This document shows, one piece after another, positions 1 to 10,287 of a stretch of DNA of 64,000 bases. Location: assembly GCA_002364755.1 (NCBI GenBank), contig DEZI01000021.1, positions 62,001 through 126,000 of the forward strand, given 5' to 3'. Within the stretch, counting starts at the first letter, position 1, and every line of letters starts with the position of its first letter. The position numbers were made by a program, and so were the translations under genes. The notes beneath the pieces were generated by a model, which was given only the letters and a program-made list of their open reading frames with translations, was not told the DNA's origin and searched no databases. Source of the DNA: Stenotrophomonas maltophilia (GTDB lineage Bacteria > Pseudomonadota > Gammaproteobacteria > Xanthomonadales > Xanthomonadaceae).

Positions 1-1604
1 TGCACGCGCCAGCCCTCGGCCTGCGCCCATACTTTCAGCGTGTGGGTGCGCTCGCCCTGCTGCAGCGGCAGCACACGCGGTGCCGAAGCACCCAGACGCC
101 AACCGTCCTGTGCCTGCCACGGCGAATGCGGATCGCGTGCATCGCTGCCCGCACGCGCGGTGCTGGCCACGGCAGCGATGGCTGCCAGCTGCCACAGTGC
201 ATCGTCGCTGTCGCCCACAGCATTCAGCGCGGCTTGTTCGCGTTCGATCAACGCGGTGTCCAGCTTCGCGTTGGCGAACGAATCGGTGTTCACCAAGCGA
301 CGCAGGAAACCGGCATTGGTGGTCACGCCCACCACCTGGCAGTCGGCCAGGGCTTGGCTCATGCGGCGCAGGGCGGCCTCGCGGTCCACGTCCCAGACGA
401 TCAGCTTGGCGATCATCGGATCGTAGTACGGGGTGATGCTGTCGCCTTCGTCCACGCCGGTATCCACGCGCACGTTCGCCGAAGGCGTCGGCAGGCGCAG
501 GCGGCGCAGGGTGCCGGTGGACGGCAGAAAACCACGGTCGGCGTCCTCCGCATACAGGCGTGCTTCGATGGCATGGCCGTGGATGGCCAGCTGTTCCTGG
601 CGCAGCGGCATCGGCTGGCCAGCGGCCACGCGCAGCTGCCATTCCACCAGGTCGGTGCCGGTGATGTACTCGGTCACCGGGTGTTCGACCTGCAGGCGGG
701 TGTTCATTTCCATGAAGTAGAAATCGCCGTCCGGGCCGGCAATGAACTCCACCGTGCCCGCACCGACATAGCCCACCGCGCGCGCGGCATCGACCGCGGC
801 CTTGCCCATCGCTGCACGGCGCTCGGCGCTCATGCCCGGTGCCGGGGCTTCCTCCAGCACCTTCTGGTGGCGGCGCTGCACCGAGCAGTCGCGCTCGAAC
901 AGGTGGACCGCATCACCGTGGGAATCGCCGAACACCTGGATCTCGATATGGCGCGGGCGCTCCACGTACTTTTCCACCAGCACATGATCGTTGCCGAAGG
1001 CCGAAGCGGCCTCGCGCTGGCAGCTGGCCAGCGCATTGACGAAGTCCTCGCTGCGCTCGACCTTGCGCATGCCCTTGCCACCGCCACCGGCGCTGGCCTT
1101 GATCAGCACCGGGTAGCCGATGGCATCGGCCTGCGCACGCAGGAACGCCGGTTCCTGCTGGTCGCCGTGGTAGCCCGGGGTCAGCGGCACGCCGGCCCTG
1201 GCCATCAGCGCCTTGGCCGCGCTCTTGTCACCCATCGCACGGATGGCGCTGGCCGGTGGGCCGATGAAGGTGATGCCGGCGGCAGCACAGGCATCGGCGA
1301 AATCGGCGTTCTCGGAGAGGAAGCCGTAGCCGGGGTGGATCGCCTGTGCACCGGTCAGGCGTGCGGCCTCCAGCAGCACGTCGCCGCGCAGGTAGCTTTC
1401 GCGCGCGGCGGCCGCGCCGATGTGGATGGCTTCATCGGCCAGGCGCACGTGGCGCGAGTTGCGGTCCGCATCGGAATACACCGCCACGGTGGCTATGCCC
1501 AAGCGGCGGCAGGTAGCGATGACGCGGCAGGCGATCTCGCCGCGGTTGGCGATGAGGATTTTGCTGAACATGGCAACGGGCTTCATGGGAGCTTGCTCGG
1601 TCAT
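1..1604 (-). CDS. mccA: Methylcrotonyl-CoA carboxylase alpha subunit (biotin carboxylase), 3' end missing
   Basis: ATP-dependent biotin-carboxylating subunit of 3-methylcrotonyl-CoA carboxylase in leucine/isovalerate degradation. About 534 residues are visible. They show the biotin carboxylase opening (FSKILIANRGEIA), the ATP-grasp glycine loop (KASAGGGGKGM), the RDCSVQRRHQK motif and MEMNTRLQVEHPVTE. The biotinyl domain with its lysine would lie beyond base 1, so the gene is cut by the window edge and is not necessarily broken. Three in-frame ATGs compete (1604, 1586, 1571); 1604 is chosen because it lies 8 nt after the mccB stop, which suggests coupled translation, but the family homology begins at 1571. 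It is third in the operon after the isovaleryl-CoA dehydrogenase and mccB genes, which separates it from acetyl- or propionyl-CoA carboxylase. Confidence 0.9.
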   Translation of the reverse strand, partial: MTEQAPMKPVAMFSKILIANRGEIACRVIATCRRLGIATVAVYSDADRNSRHVRLADEAIHIGAAAARESYLRGDVLLEAARLTGAQAIHPGYGFLSENADFADACAAAGITFIGPPASAIRAMGDKSAAKALMARAGVPLTPGYHGDQQEPAFLRAQADAIGYPVLIKASAGGGGKGMRKVERSEDFVNALASCQREAASAFGNDHVLVEKYVERPRHIEIQVFGDSHGDAVHLFERDCSVQRRHQKVLEEAPAPGMSAERRAAMGKAAVDAARAVGYVGAGTVEFIAGPDGDFYFMEMNTRLQVEHPVTEYITGTDLVEWQLRVAAGQPMPLRQEQLAIHGHAIEARLYAEDADRGFLPSTGTLRRLRLPTPSANVRVDTGVDEGDSITPYYDPMIAKLIVWDVDREAALRRMSQALADCQVVGVTTNAGFLRRLVNTDSFANAKLDTALIEREQAALNAVGDSDDALWQLAAIAAVASTARAGSDARDPHSPWQAQDGWRLGASAPRVLPLQQGERTHTLKVWAQAEGWRV

Positions 1605-1612
1605 GGCACGGG

Positions 1613-3223
<1,611 letters not shown>

Positions 3224-3233
3224 CGCAGTGGCC

Positions 3234-4397
3234 TTACAGGGTGCGCTGGAACAGTTCGCGGCCGATCAGCATGCGGCGGATCTCCGAGGTGCCGGCGCCG
3301 ATTTCATACAGCTTGGCGTCGCGCCACAGGCGGCCGGTCGGGTATTCGTTGATGTAGCCGTTGCCGCCCAAGATCTGGATCGCCTGGCCGGTCAGCCAGG
3401 TGGCCTTCTCGGCGGCATACAGGATGGCGCCGGCGGCGTCCTGGCGGGTGGTGCGGCCCTGGTCGCAGGCGCGCGCCACGGCATAGACATACGCGCGGCA
3501 AGCACCCAGGCCCACGTACATGTCGGCGATCTTGGCCTGGATCAGCTGGAAGCTGCCGATGGCTTCACCAAACTGGTGGCGCTCGTGCACGTACGGCATC
3601 ACCACGTCCATGGCCGCGGCCATCAGGCCCAGCGGGCCACCGGACAGCACCACGCGCTCGTAGTCCAGGCCGGACATCAGCACGCGCACGCCGCCGCCGA
3701 CCTGGCCCAGCACGTTCTCTTCCGGTACTTCGCAATCCTGGAACACCAGCTCGCAGGTGGGCGAGGAGCGCATGCCCAGCTTGTCCAGCTTCTGCGCGGT
3801 GGAGAAACCCTTCATGCCCTTCTCGACCAGGAACGCGGTGATGCCCTTGGCACCGGCGTCCATGTCGGTCTTGGCGTAGACCACCAGCACGTCGGCATCG
3901 GGACCGTTGGTGATCCACATCTTGTTGCCGTTGAGCACGTAGCGATCGCCGCGCTTGTCCGCGCGCAGCTTCATCGACACCACGTCCGAACCGGCGCCCG
4001 GCTCGCTCATCGCCAGCGCACCGACCAGCGCGCCGCTGCACAGGCCGGGCAGGAAGCGCTGCTTCTGTTGCTCGTTGCCGTTCTTGCGCAGCTGGTTCAC
4101 ACACAGGTTGGAATGCGCACCATAGGACAGGCCGATGCCGCCGGAGGCGCGCGAGATTTCTTCCATCGCCACCACGTGGGCCAGGTAACCCATGCCGGTG
4201 CCGCCGTATTCTTCTTCCACGGTGAGGCCGAGCAGGCCCTGTTCGCCCAGCTTCGGCCACAGGGCCAGCGGGAACTGGTTGGTGGCGTCGGCCTCGGCGG
4301 CCAGCGGAGCGACCTCGGCAGCGGCAAAATGGGCCACGCTCTGGCGCAGCAGGTCGATCTCTTCGCCAAGATCGAAGTTCAGGGATGGCACGTGCAT
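3234..4397 (-). CDS. ivd: Isovaleryl-CoA dehydrogenase
   Basis: FAD-dependent acyl-CoA dehydrogenase oxidising isovaleryl-CoA to 3-methylcrotonyl-CoA, with electrons passing to ETF. The start is the ATG of MHVPSLNFDLGE (387 residues); an in-frame upstream ATG at 4436 would add residues absent from the family. Signature segments are LSYGAHSNLC, AMSEPGAGSDV, KMWITNGPDADVL and GGNGYINEYPTGRLWRD. Near the C-terminus the usual EGT catalytic glutamate of medium-chain enzymes is replaced by GAGTSE, while a glutamate is present in LDYERVVLSGG. That is the isovaleryl-CoA dehydrogenase arrangement and supports the substrate call. First gene of the liu-type operon, divergent from a TetR gene. Confidence 0.92.
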   Translation of the reverse strand: MHVPSLNFDLGEEIDLLRQSVAHFAAAEVAPLAAEADATNQFPLALWPKLGEQGLLGLTVEEEYGGTGMGYLAHVVAMEEISRASGGIGLSYGAHSNLCVNQLRKNGNEQQKQRFLPGLCSGALVGALAMSEPGAGSDVVSMKLRADKRGDRYVLNGNKMWITNGPDADVLVVYAKTDMDAGAKGITAFLVEKGMKGFSTAQKLDKLGMRSSPTCELVFQDCEVPEENVLGQVGGGVRVLMSGLDYERVVLSGGPLGLMAAAMDVVMPYVHERHQFGEAIGSFQLIQAKIADMYVGLGACRAYVYAVARACDQGRTTRQDAAGAILYAAEKATWLTGQAIQILGGNGYINEYPTGRLWRDAKLYEIGAGTSEIRRMLIGRELFQRTL

Positions 4398-4528
4398 TGC
4401 GGCGGCTCCACGAGGAAGGTGGGGGAATGGACGCACCCGTCAGGGGGAGGCTGGTGGCTGTTGAAGGCAGCGGCCAGCACGGGCGATGGCCCCAGCGTAG
4501 CGGGGTTCGGTAAAGAAGTGAACATAAA

Positions 4529-4541
4529 TTCAAAAATTGAA
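4529..4541. promoter_or_regulatory. Short palindrome between the leucine-catabolism operon and its TetR gene
   Basis: TTCAAAAATTGAA is a perfect 5-bp inverted repeat around a 3-nt centre, in an AT-rich patch (about 4521-4555) that stands out from the GC-rich surroundings. It lies only 15 nt before the TetR start and about 130 nt before the isovaleryl-CoA dehydrogenase start. Its position fits an operator shared by the two divergent units, but binding is inferred. Confidence 0.35.
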
Positions 4542-4555
4542 AATAGAATCAGGAT

Positions 4556-5173
4556 ATGGCCTACAAACGCTCTGCATTGATGGAAGAACGCCTGGCCGGG
4601 GCCCGTGAACGGATCCTGCTGGCGACCCGCGAGCTGGTGGCTGCCGGCGGCTGGCGCAACGCCCCGGTGACCGCCGTGGCGACCCAGGCCGGGGTGTCCA
4701 CCGGGCTGATCTACCGGCACTTCCCGTCCAAGGCCGAGCTGTTCGTGGAGGTGCTCAACGCCGCTGTGGCCCACGAGGTGGAGATCATGGAGCGCATCGC
4801 CAACGGCCCCGAAGTGGCCAGCGAGCGCCTGCGCCTGGCGATCACCGCCTTCGTCCGCCGCGCCCTGGCCGGGCCGGGGCTGGCCCACGCCTTCATCGTC
4901 GAACCGGTGGACCCGGACGTGGAGGCCGAGCGCATGCGCGGGCGGCGCGCCTTCGGTGATGTGTTCCTGCGCCTGGTGGAAGAGGGCGTGGCCGCCGGCG
5001 AACTGCCCGCGCAGGATGCGCATGCCACCGCCGCCTGCCTGGTCGGTGCCTTCACCGAAGCGATGGTCGGCCCGACCGCCCCCAGCCGCGAAGTGCACCG
5101 CGACGAAGGTGCGCTGGTGGACGCGATCTGCAGCTTCTGCCTGCGCGCGATCGGCGCCCCCGCAAAACGGTAG
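4556..5173 (+). CDS. TetR/AcrR-family transcriptional regulator
   Basis: Putative repressor of 205 residues. The N-terminal TetR helix-turn-helix spans roughly residues 13-60 (ILLATRELVAAGGW, then VATQAGVSTGLIYRHFPSKAEL), followed by a helical ligand-binding domain. It is transcribed away from the isovaleryl-CoA dehydrogenase/mcc operon with about 160 nt between start codons. The obvious inference is control of leucine/isovalerate degradation, probably by an acyl-CoA ligand, but nothing in the sequence proves the ligand. The stop codon TAG is part of the GTAG head of the SMAG repeat that begins at 5170, so the repeat inserted exactly at, or created, the end of the gene. Confidence 0.85.
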   Translation: MAYKRSALMEERLAGARERILLATRELVAAGGWRNAPVTAVATQAGVSTGLIYRHFPSKAELFVEVLNAAVAHEVEIMERIANGPEVASERLRLAITAFVRRALAGPGLAHAFIVEPVDPDVEAERMRGRRAFGDVFLRLVEEGVAAGELPAQDAHATAACLVGAFTEAMVGPTAPSREVHRDEGALVDAICSFCLRAIGAPAKR

Positions 5174-5236
5174 CGCCGGGCCATGCCCGGCGGCTGTTGC
5201 CGCGCTTCGCGCTCGCCGGGCGTGGCCCGGCGCTAC
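5170..5236. repeat. SMAG-type REP pair (GTAG...CTAC)
   Basis: A GTAG-headed palindrome with core GCCGGGCCATGCCCGGC is followed by an inverted partner ending in CTAC. The two hairpins can pair with each other. The GTAG overlaps the TAG stop of the TetR gene. Confidence 0.9.
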
Positions 5237-5274
5237 CGGGCATGCATGTTGCGCCGCACCAGCATCGACGCCTG

Positions 5275-5302
5275 TTGTCGCACGCAAAGCGCGTTCTATA
5301 CT
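5275..5302 (+). promoter_or_regulatory. Candidate sigma-70 promoter for the cytochrome gene
   Basis: TTGTCG (5275-5280) and TATACT (5297-5302) are separated by 16 bp, about 60 nt ahead of the GTG start at 5363. Judged by eye only. Confidence 0.4.
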
Positions 5303-5362
5303 CGGCCCATCACGCAGTCGCTCAGCCGTGGTCCAACGACTATCAGCCAGGGGTAACGAAGA

Positions 5363-5881
5363 GTGCGGAATTACGATCTGGAGTTCCTGAAACGCTTCTC
5401 CATGGTGATCGCGCTGCTGGCGGCCATCACCCTCGGTCTCATCCTCCTGGCGGCGTACATCCACACCCGGATTCCGCCCGAGGTGTCGCCCACGGCGGCC
5501 AAACGCACCGAGCAGCGCATCTCGCCCACCGGCGCGGTGTATGCCGGCAGCACCGGCGCGGCCGCGCAGGCCGCGGCCAAGGCCGCCGCGCTGGCCAAGG
5601 CTGCTTCGCAGGTCGCCTACGGCGGGACGAAGGATGGCAAGGTCATCTTCGACAACCTCTGCACCGCCTGCCACACCACCGGCGTCGGCCAGGCGCCCAC
5701 GCTCGACCACGCGCACTGGGACCAGCGCCTGGCGCAGGGCAAGGACACCCTCTACAAGCACGCCATCGAGGGCTACACCGGCCCGGATGGCGGCATCATG
5801 CCGCCCAAGGGCGGCAACCCGGCGCTCACCGGGGAACAGATCCACGCCACCGTGGACTGGATGCTGGGCAACCTGAAATAA
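5363..5881 (+). CDS. Membrane-anchored cytochrome c5-like protein
   Basis: Small c-type cytochrome of 172 residues. An N-terminal membrane anchor covers residues 13-33. An Ala-rich linker leads to a single haem site CTACH at residues 100-104, with a likely axial methionine in GGIMPPKGG near residue 146. The C-terminal pattern (GYTGPDGGIMPPKG, then LTGEQIHATVDWML) is that of the cytochrome c5/CycB-like group. It should act as a periplasmic electron carrier at the inner membrane. The start is a GTG with AGGGG 9-13 nt upstream. A candidate promoter lies just upstream and a SMAG hairpin pair just downstream, so it looks monocistronic. Its redox partners cannot be told from the neighbourhood. Confidence 0.85.
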   Translation: MRNYDLEFLKRFSMVIALLAAITLGLILLAAYIHTRIPPEVSPTAAKRTEQRISPTGAVYAGSTGAAAQAAAKAAALAKAASQVAYGGTKDGKVIFDNLCTACHTTGVGQAPTLDHAHWDQRLAQGKDTLYKHAIEGYTGPDGGIMPPKGGNPALTGEQIHATVDWMLGNLK

Positions 5882-5903
5882 CCGCCGCAATACGCCGCCT
5901 TCT

Positions 5904-5977
5904 GTAGAGCCGAGCCCATGCTCGGCTGCTCTGCGCGCGGCATGGCCAAGTGCAGCCGAGCATGGGCTCGGCTCTAC
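5904..5977. repeat. SMAG-type REP pair, AGCCGAGC class
   Basis: GTAG plus AGCCGAGCCCATGCTCGGCT, about 20 nt of spacer, then the reverse complement ending in CTAC. It lies 23 nt after the cytochrome stop and can fold into one long hairpin, so it may act as a terminator or 3'-end stabiliser. Confidence 0.9.
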
Positions 5978-6090
5978 AACATCCCTTGCCACCACCCCGG
6001 CTTTGCCTACCAAGGCCGAAACGGGCGCTGCAAGCGGGCCTGCACATTTCGGGGTTAGTCTGTGCGCCCATTTCGTGGAGTCGCCCGTCG

Positions 6091-7536
6091 ATGCGCCGCC
6101 GTTCCCTCGCCCTTGCCCTGTCCCTGCTGCTGCCGGCCACCGCCTTTGCCCAGGCCCAGCCGCAGGCCGCGCCGACCCCGACCTCCACCACCGCCCGCAG
6201 CAAGGCCCCGGTCGTGCTGACCACCGCCCCGGCCGACTGGCGCGCGCTGGACGGCCAGCACGTGCGCATCGCCGCTCCGCTCACCCTGGCCGGCACCGAT
6301 GGCCTGGAGCGCTTCGGCCAGCTGACCGTGGCCTTCGATGGCCGCCTCTGGCAGCCCACCGAAGTGGCCGCACCGGGCACGGCCGGCATCGAACAGGTGA
6401 TGGCCGACAACCAGCGCCGCCGCCTGGTGCTCGATGACGGCAGCGATGCCCGCGACCCGGGCAGCGTGCCGTATCTGGCCGGCACCCCGGTGCTGCGCAC
6501 CGGCATGCAGCTGCGCAACGTGGAAGGCATCGTGCGCGTGGACGCGCAGGGCCGCCCCAGCCTGCAGGTGCAGGGCACGCTGAAGCTGCCGGAACTGCAG
6601 CGCCCGGCGGTGCCGAAGGTGGCCGGCGACCTGCACATCGCCGCCTTCAACCTGGAGAACTTCTTCAACGGTGATGGCCAGGGCGGTGGTTTCCCGACCC
6701 TGCGCGGCGCGCGCACGCTGGACGAGCACAAGGCCCAGGTGGCCAAGCTGGTCACCACCGTCAACTCGCTCGGCGCCGATGTCGCCGCGCTGATGGAACT
6801 GGAGAACGACGGCTACGGTCCGCAGTCGGCCATTGCCGAACTGGTCGATGCGCTCAACCGCGACCGCGGTGCGCAGGGCGACTGGCGCTTCGTCGACGCC
6901 GGCAACGGACCGGGCGACAACCCGATCCGCGTCGGCATCATCTACCGCAGCAGCCGCCTGCAGCCGCTGGGCAAGCCGGCCACGCTGACCGGCGGCCCGT
7001 TCGTCGAGCACAGCCGCGCGCCGCTGGCGCAGGCCTTCCAGGCCAAGCAGGGCGCGCCGTTCGTGGTGGTCGCCAACCACTTCAAGTCCAAGGGCTGCCG
7101 CGAGGCTGCAGGCGCCGATGCCGACCGCAACGACGGCCAGGGCTGCTGGAACGCCACCCGCGTCGCCTCGGCGCAGCAGTTGAACGACTGGCTGAAGACC
7201 AACCCGACCGGCACCGGTGCCCAGGACGCGGTGCTGCTGGGCGACTTCAACGCCTATGCGCAGGAAGACCCGATCCGCACCCTGCATGACCTCGGCTGGC
7301 AGGACGCCTTCAAGGTGGCCAAGGTCGAGCATCCCTACAGCTACGTCTACAACGGCTACACCGGCCGCCTCGACCACGCGCTGCTGAGCCCGGGCATGGC
7401 CAAGCGCCTGCGCGGTGCTGCCGAATGGCACAGCAACGCCGACGAGCAGGACGCCAGCGGCTACCAGGGCCGCAACGTGCCGGGCCCGTGGCGCAGCTCC
7501 GACCACGACCCGCTGCTGCTGGGTTTTGGTAAATGA
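6091..7536 (+). CDS. Secreted endonuclease/exonuclease/phosphatase-family nuclease (ExeM/NucH-like)
   Basis: Predicted extracellular or periplasmic DNase of 481 residues. The Sec signal peptide is RRRSLALALSLLLPATAFAQA. An N-terminal OB-like region is followed from about residue 190 by the EEP fold: HIAAFNLENFF, the metal-binding ALMELENDGYG, VVVANHFKSKGC, LGDFNAYAQEDP and the terminal SSDHDPLLL. The ExeM/NucH group degrades extracellular DNA for nutrients and biofilm turnover. The start is the ATG opening the signal peptide; an in-frame ATG at 5950 inside the upstream SMAG repeat is rejected. Flanked on both sides by SMAG repeats, so probably a single-gene unit. Confidence 0.85.
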   Translation: MRRRSLALALSLLLPATAFAQAQPQAAPTPTSTTARSKAPVVLTTAPADWRALDGQHVRIAAPLTLAGTDGLERFGQLTVAFDGRLWQPTEVAAPGTAGIEQVMADNQRRRLVLDDGSDARDPGSVPYLAGTPVLRTGMQLRNVEGIVRVDAQGRPSLQVQGTLKLPELQRPAVPKVAGDLHIAAFNLENFFNGDGQGGGFPTLRGARTLDEHKAQVAKLVTTVNSLGADVAALMELENDGYGPQSAIAELVDALNRDRGAQGDWRFVDAGNGPGDNPIRVGIIYRSSRLQPLGKPATLTGGPFVEHSRAPLAQAFQAKQGAPFVVVANHFKSKGCREAAGADADRNDGQGCWNATRVASAQQLNDWLKTNPTGTGAQDAVLLGDFNAYAQEDPIRTLHDLGWQDAFKVAKVEHPYSYVYNGYTGRLDHALLSPGMAKRLRGAAEWHSNADEQDASGYQGRNVPGPWRSSDHDPLLLGFGK

Positions 7537-7540
7537 CCCA

Positions 7541-7613
7541 CCGCCGGGCATGGCCCGGCGCTACCGGTGTACGTGCGTTCGTTGGATGGGTAGCGCCGGG
7601 CCATGCCCGGCGG
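7541..7613. repeat. Two SMAG elements, tail to tail (CTAC...GTAG)
   Basis: One palindrome ends in CTAC at 7564 and a second begins with GTAG at 7590. The arrangement is the opposite of the GTAG...CTAC pairs elsewhere. It fills the gap between two convergent genes and could terminate both. Confidence 0.88.
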
Positions 7614-7617
7614 TCTT

Positions 7618-8475
7618 TCACCCCCAGGCGATCAAGCCGATCGCCAGCACCGCCAGCGCCAGGCCGGCGCGGTTCCACTTCGTGGTGGCCTCGCCGAAGG
7701 CGAACACGCCCACCAGCGCGCCCAGCACCACCACGCCGATGTTCATGCCGGCGAATACGGTGGCCGGGCTGTCCGGCATCGACTGGTGCGCGTGCACATA
7801 GAAAAGAATGTTGCCGCCGTTGAGCAGGCCCAGCAGCGCGCCGGCCCCCAGGTTGCGCCAGGCCAGCCGGCTGCGACTGCTGGCATGCCGCCACAGCTGC
7901 AGCGCCAGCATCAGCACGAAGGCCACGCTGAAGCTGGCCAGCACCGCCGCCATCGACGGCGTGCCCGACAGCGCCACCTGTTTCAGCAGCACGTCCACCA
8001 CGGCAAAGCCGCCCCACACGCCCAGCAGCCAGCCCCAGCCACCGGCCGAAGCAGCGACCGCCGGGCCGCGCGGGCGCAGGCTGATGGCCACCATCGCCAG
8101 CACGCCCAGGCCCAGCCCGGCCAGCTTCCACGGCGTGGCCGTCTGGCCGAAGAACAGGAAGGCCGCGGCCAGTGACAGCAGCAGCGACAGGCGCTGGGCC
8201 ACGTCGCTGCGGACGATGCCAGCCACGGCCACAGCGCGGCCCAGCACCAGGAAGATCGACGGCAGCACCACCGCCAGCGCCAGCAGTGACAGCCACGGCG
8301 CATGTGGCGCGCGCAGCGCGTCCAGCGGCGGCTGCAGCACCACGGCGGTCAGGGTGGCGGCCACCAGATAGTTCCAGGTCACCATCTGCGGCACGTCCAG
8401 CGCACGGCGGTTGGCCAGCTTCAACAACACCGAAACCAGCACACTGCAGATCACGGCCAGGGACAGGTAGAGCAT
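7618..8475 (-). CDS. EamA/DMT-family membrane transporter
   Basis: Inner-membrane permease of 285 residues with about ten hydrophobic helices in two homologous halves, the drug/metabolite-transporter (EamA) layout. Hydrophobic segments are clear from the N-terminus (LYLSLAVICSVLVSVLLKLA) to the C-terminus (GLALAVLAIGLIAWG). The motif PSIFLVLGRAVAVAGIV fits the helix-3/4 region. The substrate cannot be predicted from sequence. The gene is divergent from the hydrolase-zapE pair with 43 nt between start codons and convergent with the nuclease gene across a SMAG pair. Confidence 0.8.
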   Translation of the reverse strand: MLYLSLAVICSVLVSVLLKLANRRALDVPQMVTWNYLVAATLTAVVLQPPLDALRAPHAPWLSLLALAVVLPSIFLVLGRAVAVAGIVRSDVAQRLSLLLSLAAAFLFFGQTATPWKLAGLGLGVLAMVAISLRPRGPAVAASAGGWGWLLGVWGGFAVVDVLLKQVALSGTPSMAAVLASFSVAFVLMLALQLWRHASSRSRLAWRNLGAGALLGLLNGGNILFYVHAHQSMPDSPATVFAGMNIGVVVLGALVGVFAFGEATTKWNRAGLALAVLAIGLIAWG

Positions 8476-8518
8476 GGGGCGGGCACAGGGCAGGGGCGGG
8501 GGGCGGTATCATGGTGCC

Positions 8519-9190
8519 ATGCACAAGCCCTCGTTCCCCGTCGCCCCCGGCGAAACCGCCTGCCTCGTACTGGACGGCCCGGCCGGCCCGCTGGAAGTGG
8601 TCGTCGACCTGCCCAAGGCCGATGTGCCGGTGCAGCCGATCGTGGCCGTCATCTGCCACCCGCTGTCCACCGAAGGCGGCACCCTGCACAACAAGGTGGT
8701 CACCATGACCGCCACCACCCTGCGCGAGCTGGGCATCGCCACGGTGCGCTTCAACTTCCGCAGCGTCGGCGGCTCGGCCGGCAGCTTCGACCACGGCGTG
8801 GGCGAACAGGACGACCTCAAGGCGGTCACCGCCTGGGTGCGCAGCCAGCGCCCGGATGACCGCCTGTGGCTGGCCGGTTTCAGCTTCGGCTCCTTCGTTT
8901 CGCTGAAGGCCGCAGGCGAGCTGCAGCCGGAAGCGCTGATCTCGATCGCGCCGCCGGCCGGCCGCTGGGATTTCAGCGGCGTGCAGCCGCCGGCCCGCTG
9001 GCTGGTCATCCAGGGCGAGCAGGACGAGATCGTCGACCCGCAGACCGTCTACCAGTGGCTGGACACGCTCGATGCCCCGCATGAGCTGGTGCGCATGCCC
9101 GAAACCAGCCACTTCTTCCACCGCAAGCTGATCGACCTGCGCGGCGCGCTGACCCACGGCGTCAAGCACTGGCTGGGCGCGGCGGCATGA
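8519..9190 (+). CDS. Alpha/beta hydrolase
   Basis: Cytoplasmic serine hydrolase of 223 residues without a signal peptide. The nucleophile elbow is GFSFGS (GxSxG), preceded by the oxyanion-side segment VICHPLSTEGG and followed by LVIQGEQDEIVDPQ (acid) and ETSHFFHRK (histidine). This is the dienelactone-hydrolase-like subgroup often annotated as CocE/NonD-type hydrolases. The start is the ATG of MHKPSFPVAPGE; an in-frame GTG at 8474 would overlap the start of the divergent transporter. The stop overlaps the zapE start (ATGA), so the two are translationally coupled. The substrate is unknown. Confidence 0.82.
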   Translation: MHKPSFPVAPGETACLVLDGPAGPLEVVVDLPKADVPVQPIVAVICHPLSTEGGTLHNKVVTMTATTLRELGIATVRFNFRSVGGSAGSFDHGVGEQDDLKAVTAWVRSQRPDDRLWLAGFSFGSFVSLKAAGELQPEALISIAPPAGRWDFSGVQPPARWLVIQGEQDEIVDPQTVYQWLDTLDAPHELVRMPETSHFFHRKLIDLRGALTHGVKHWLGAAA

Positions 9191-10287
9191 GCGAGCAGGC
9201 GTTGACCCCGTCGCAGCGGTACGCGGCCGGGGTTGCCAGCGGCGACTGGCAGAACGACCCGGCCCAGCACGCGGCCCTGGCCGAGCTGGACCGCATCCAC
9301 CTGGGCCTGGTCGACAGCGCCGAGGACGGCTGGCTGGACCGCCTGTCCTCGTTCTGGAAGAAGCCCGAGCCGGTGAAGGGCCTGTACTTCTGGGGCGGCG
9401 TCGGTCGTGGCAAGACCTTTCTGGTGGACCTGTTCTACGATGGCCTGCCGATCAAGCAGAAGTACCGCACGCACTTCCACCGCTTCATGCGCAGCGTCCA
9501 CGAGCGCCTGCGCGAGCACCAGGGGCAGAGCGACCCGCTGGCGAAGATCGCCCAGGAATGGCGCAGCAATCTGCGCGTGCTGGTGCTGGACGAGTTCTTC
9601 GTCACCGACATCGGCGATGCGATGCTGCTGGCGCGCCTGCTCGAGCGCCTGTTCGCCGAGGGCGTGACCCTGGTGACCACCTCCAATACGGCCGTGGAAA
9701 ACCTGTACCTGAACGGCCTGCAGCGCGAGAGCTTCATGCCGGCCATCGGCCTGCTGCAGCGCTTCTGCGTGGAGCTGTACGCCGAGGGCACCGAGGATTA
9801 CCGCATGCGCGCGCTGACCCGTTCGCCGGTGTACCGCGCGCCGCTGGCCGCCGACAGCGACGACTGGCTGGCCAGCCGCTGGGGCGAACTGAGCGGCGGG
9901 CAGCCGGCCAAGGCCGGCAACATCGATATCGAGGGCCGCAAGATTCCGGTGCGGGGCCGCGGCAAGAGCATCGCCTGGTTCGATTTCGCCGCGCTCTGCG
10001 AAGGCCCGCGCGGCCCGTCGGATTACATCGAGATCGCGCACGAGTTCAACACGGTGCTGCTGGGCGGCATTCCCGCCTTCGACCGCCTGAACGAAGATGC
10101 CGCGCGCCGCTTCGTGAACCTGATCGACGAGCTGTACGATCGCCACGTCAACCTGGTGTGCACCGCCAGCACCTCGCCGGTGGAGCTGTATGCCGGCGAG
10201 CGCCTGCAGGGCGCCTTCGAGCGCACCGCCTCGCGCCTGATTGAAATGCAGAGCGCCGAGTACCTGGGCACCCCGCACCGGGCGTGA
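9187..10287 (+). CDS. zapE: Cell division protein ZapE (AFG1-like ATPase)
   Basis: P-loop ATPase of 366 residues. ZapE associates with the Z-ring and is needed for division under stress in other proteobacteria. Walker A GGVGRGKT is at residues 70-77. Walker B LVLDEFFVTD, the sensor segment TLVTTSNTAVENLY and the C-terminal NLVCTASTSPVELY match the AFG1/ZapE family. Its start overlaps the hydrolase stop by 4 nt. The last 76 bp of the gene, plus 43 bp downstream, are repeated at 10659-10777 (3 mismatches in 119 bp), flanking a small inserted gene. Confidence 0.92.
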   Translation: MSEQALTPSQRYAAGVASGDWQNDPAQHAALAELDRIHLGLVDSAEDGWLDRLSSFWKKPEPVKGLYFWGGVGRGKTFLVDLFYDGLPIKQKYRTHFHRFMRSVHERLREHQGQSDPLAKIAQEWRSNLRVLVLDEFFVTDIGDAMLLARLLERLFAEGVTLVTTSNTAVENLYLNGLQRESFMPAIGLLQRFCVELYAEGTEDYRMRALTRSPVYRAPLAADSDDWLASRWGELSGGQPAKAGNIDIEGRKIPVRGRGKSIAWFDFAALCEGPRGPSDYIEIAHEFNTVLLGGIPAFDRLNEDAARRFVNLIDELYDRHVNLVCTASTSPVELYAGERLQGAFERTASRLIEMQSAEYLGTPHRA

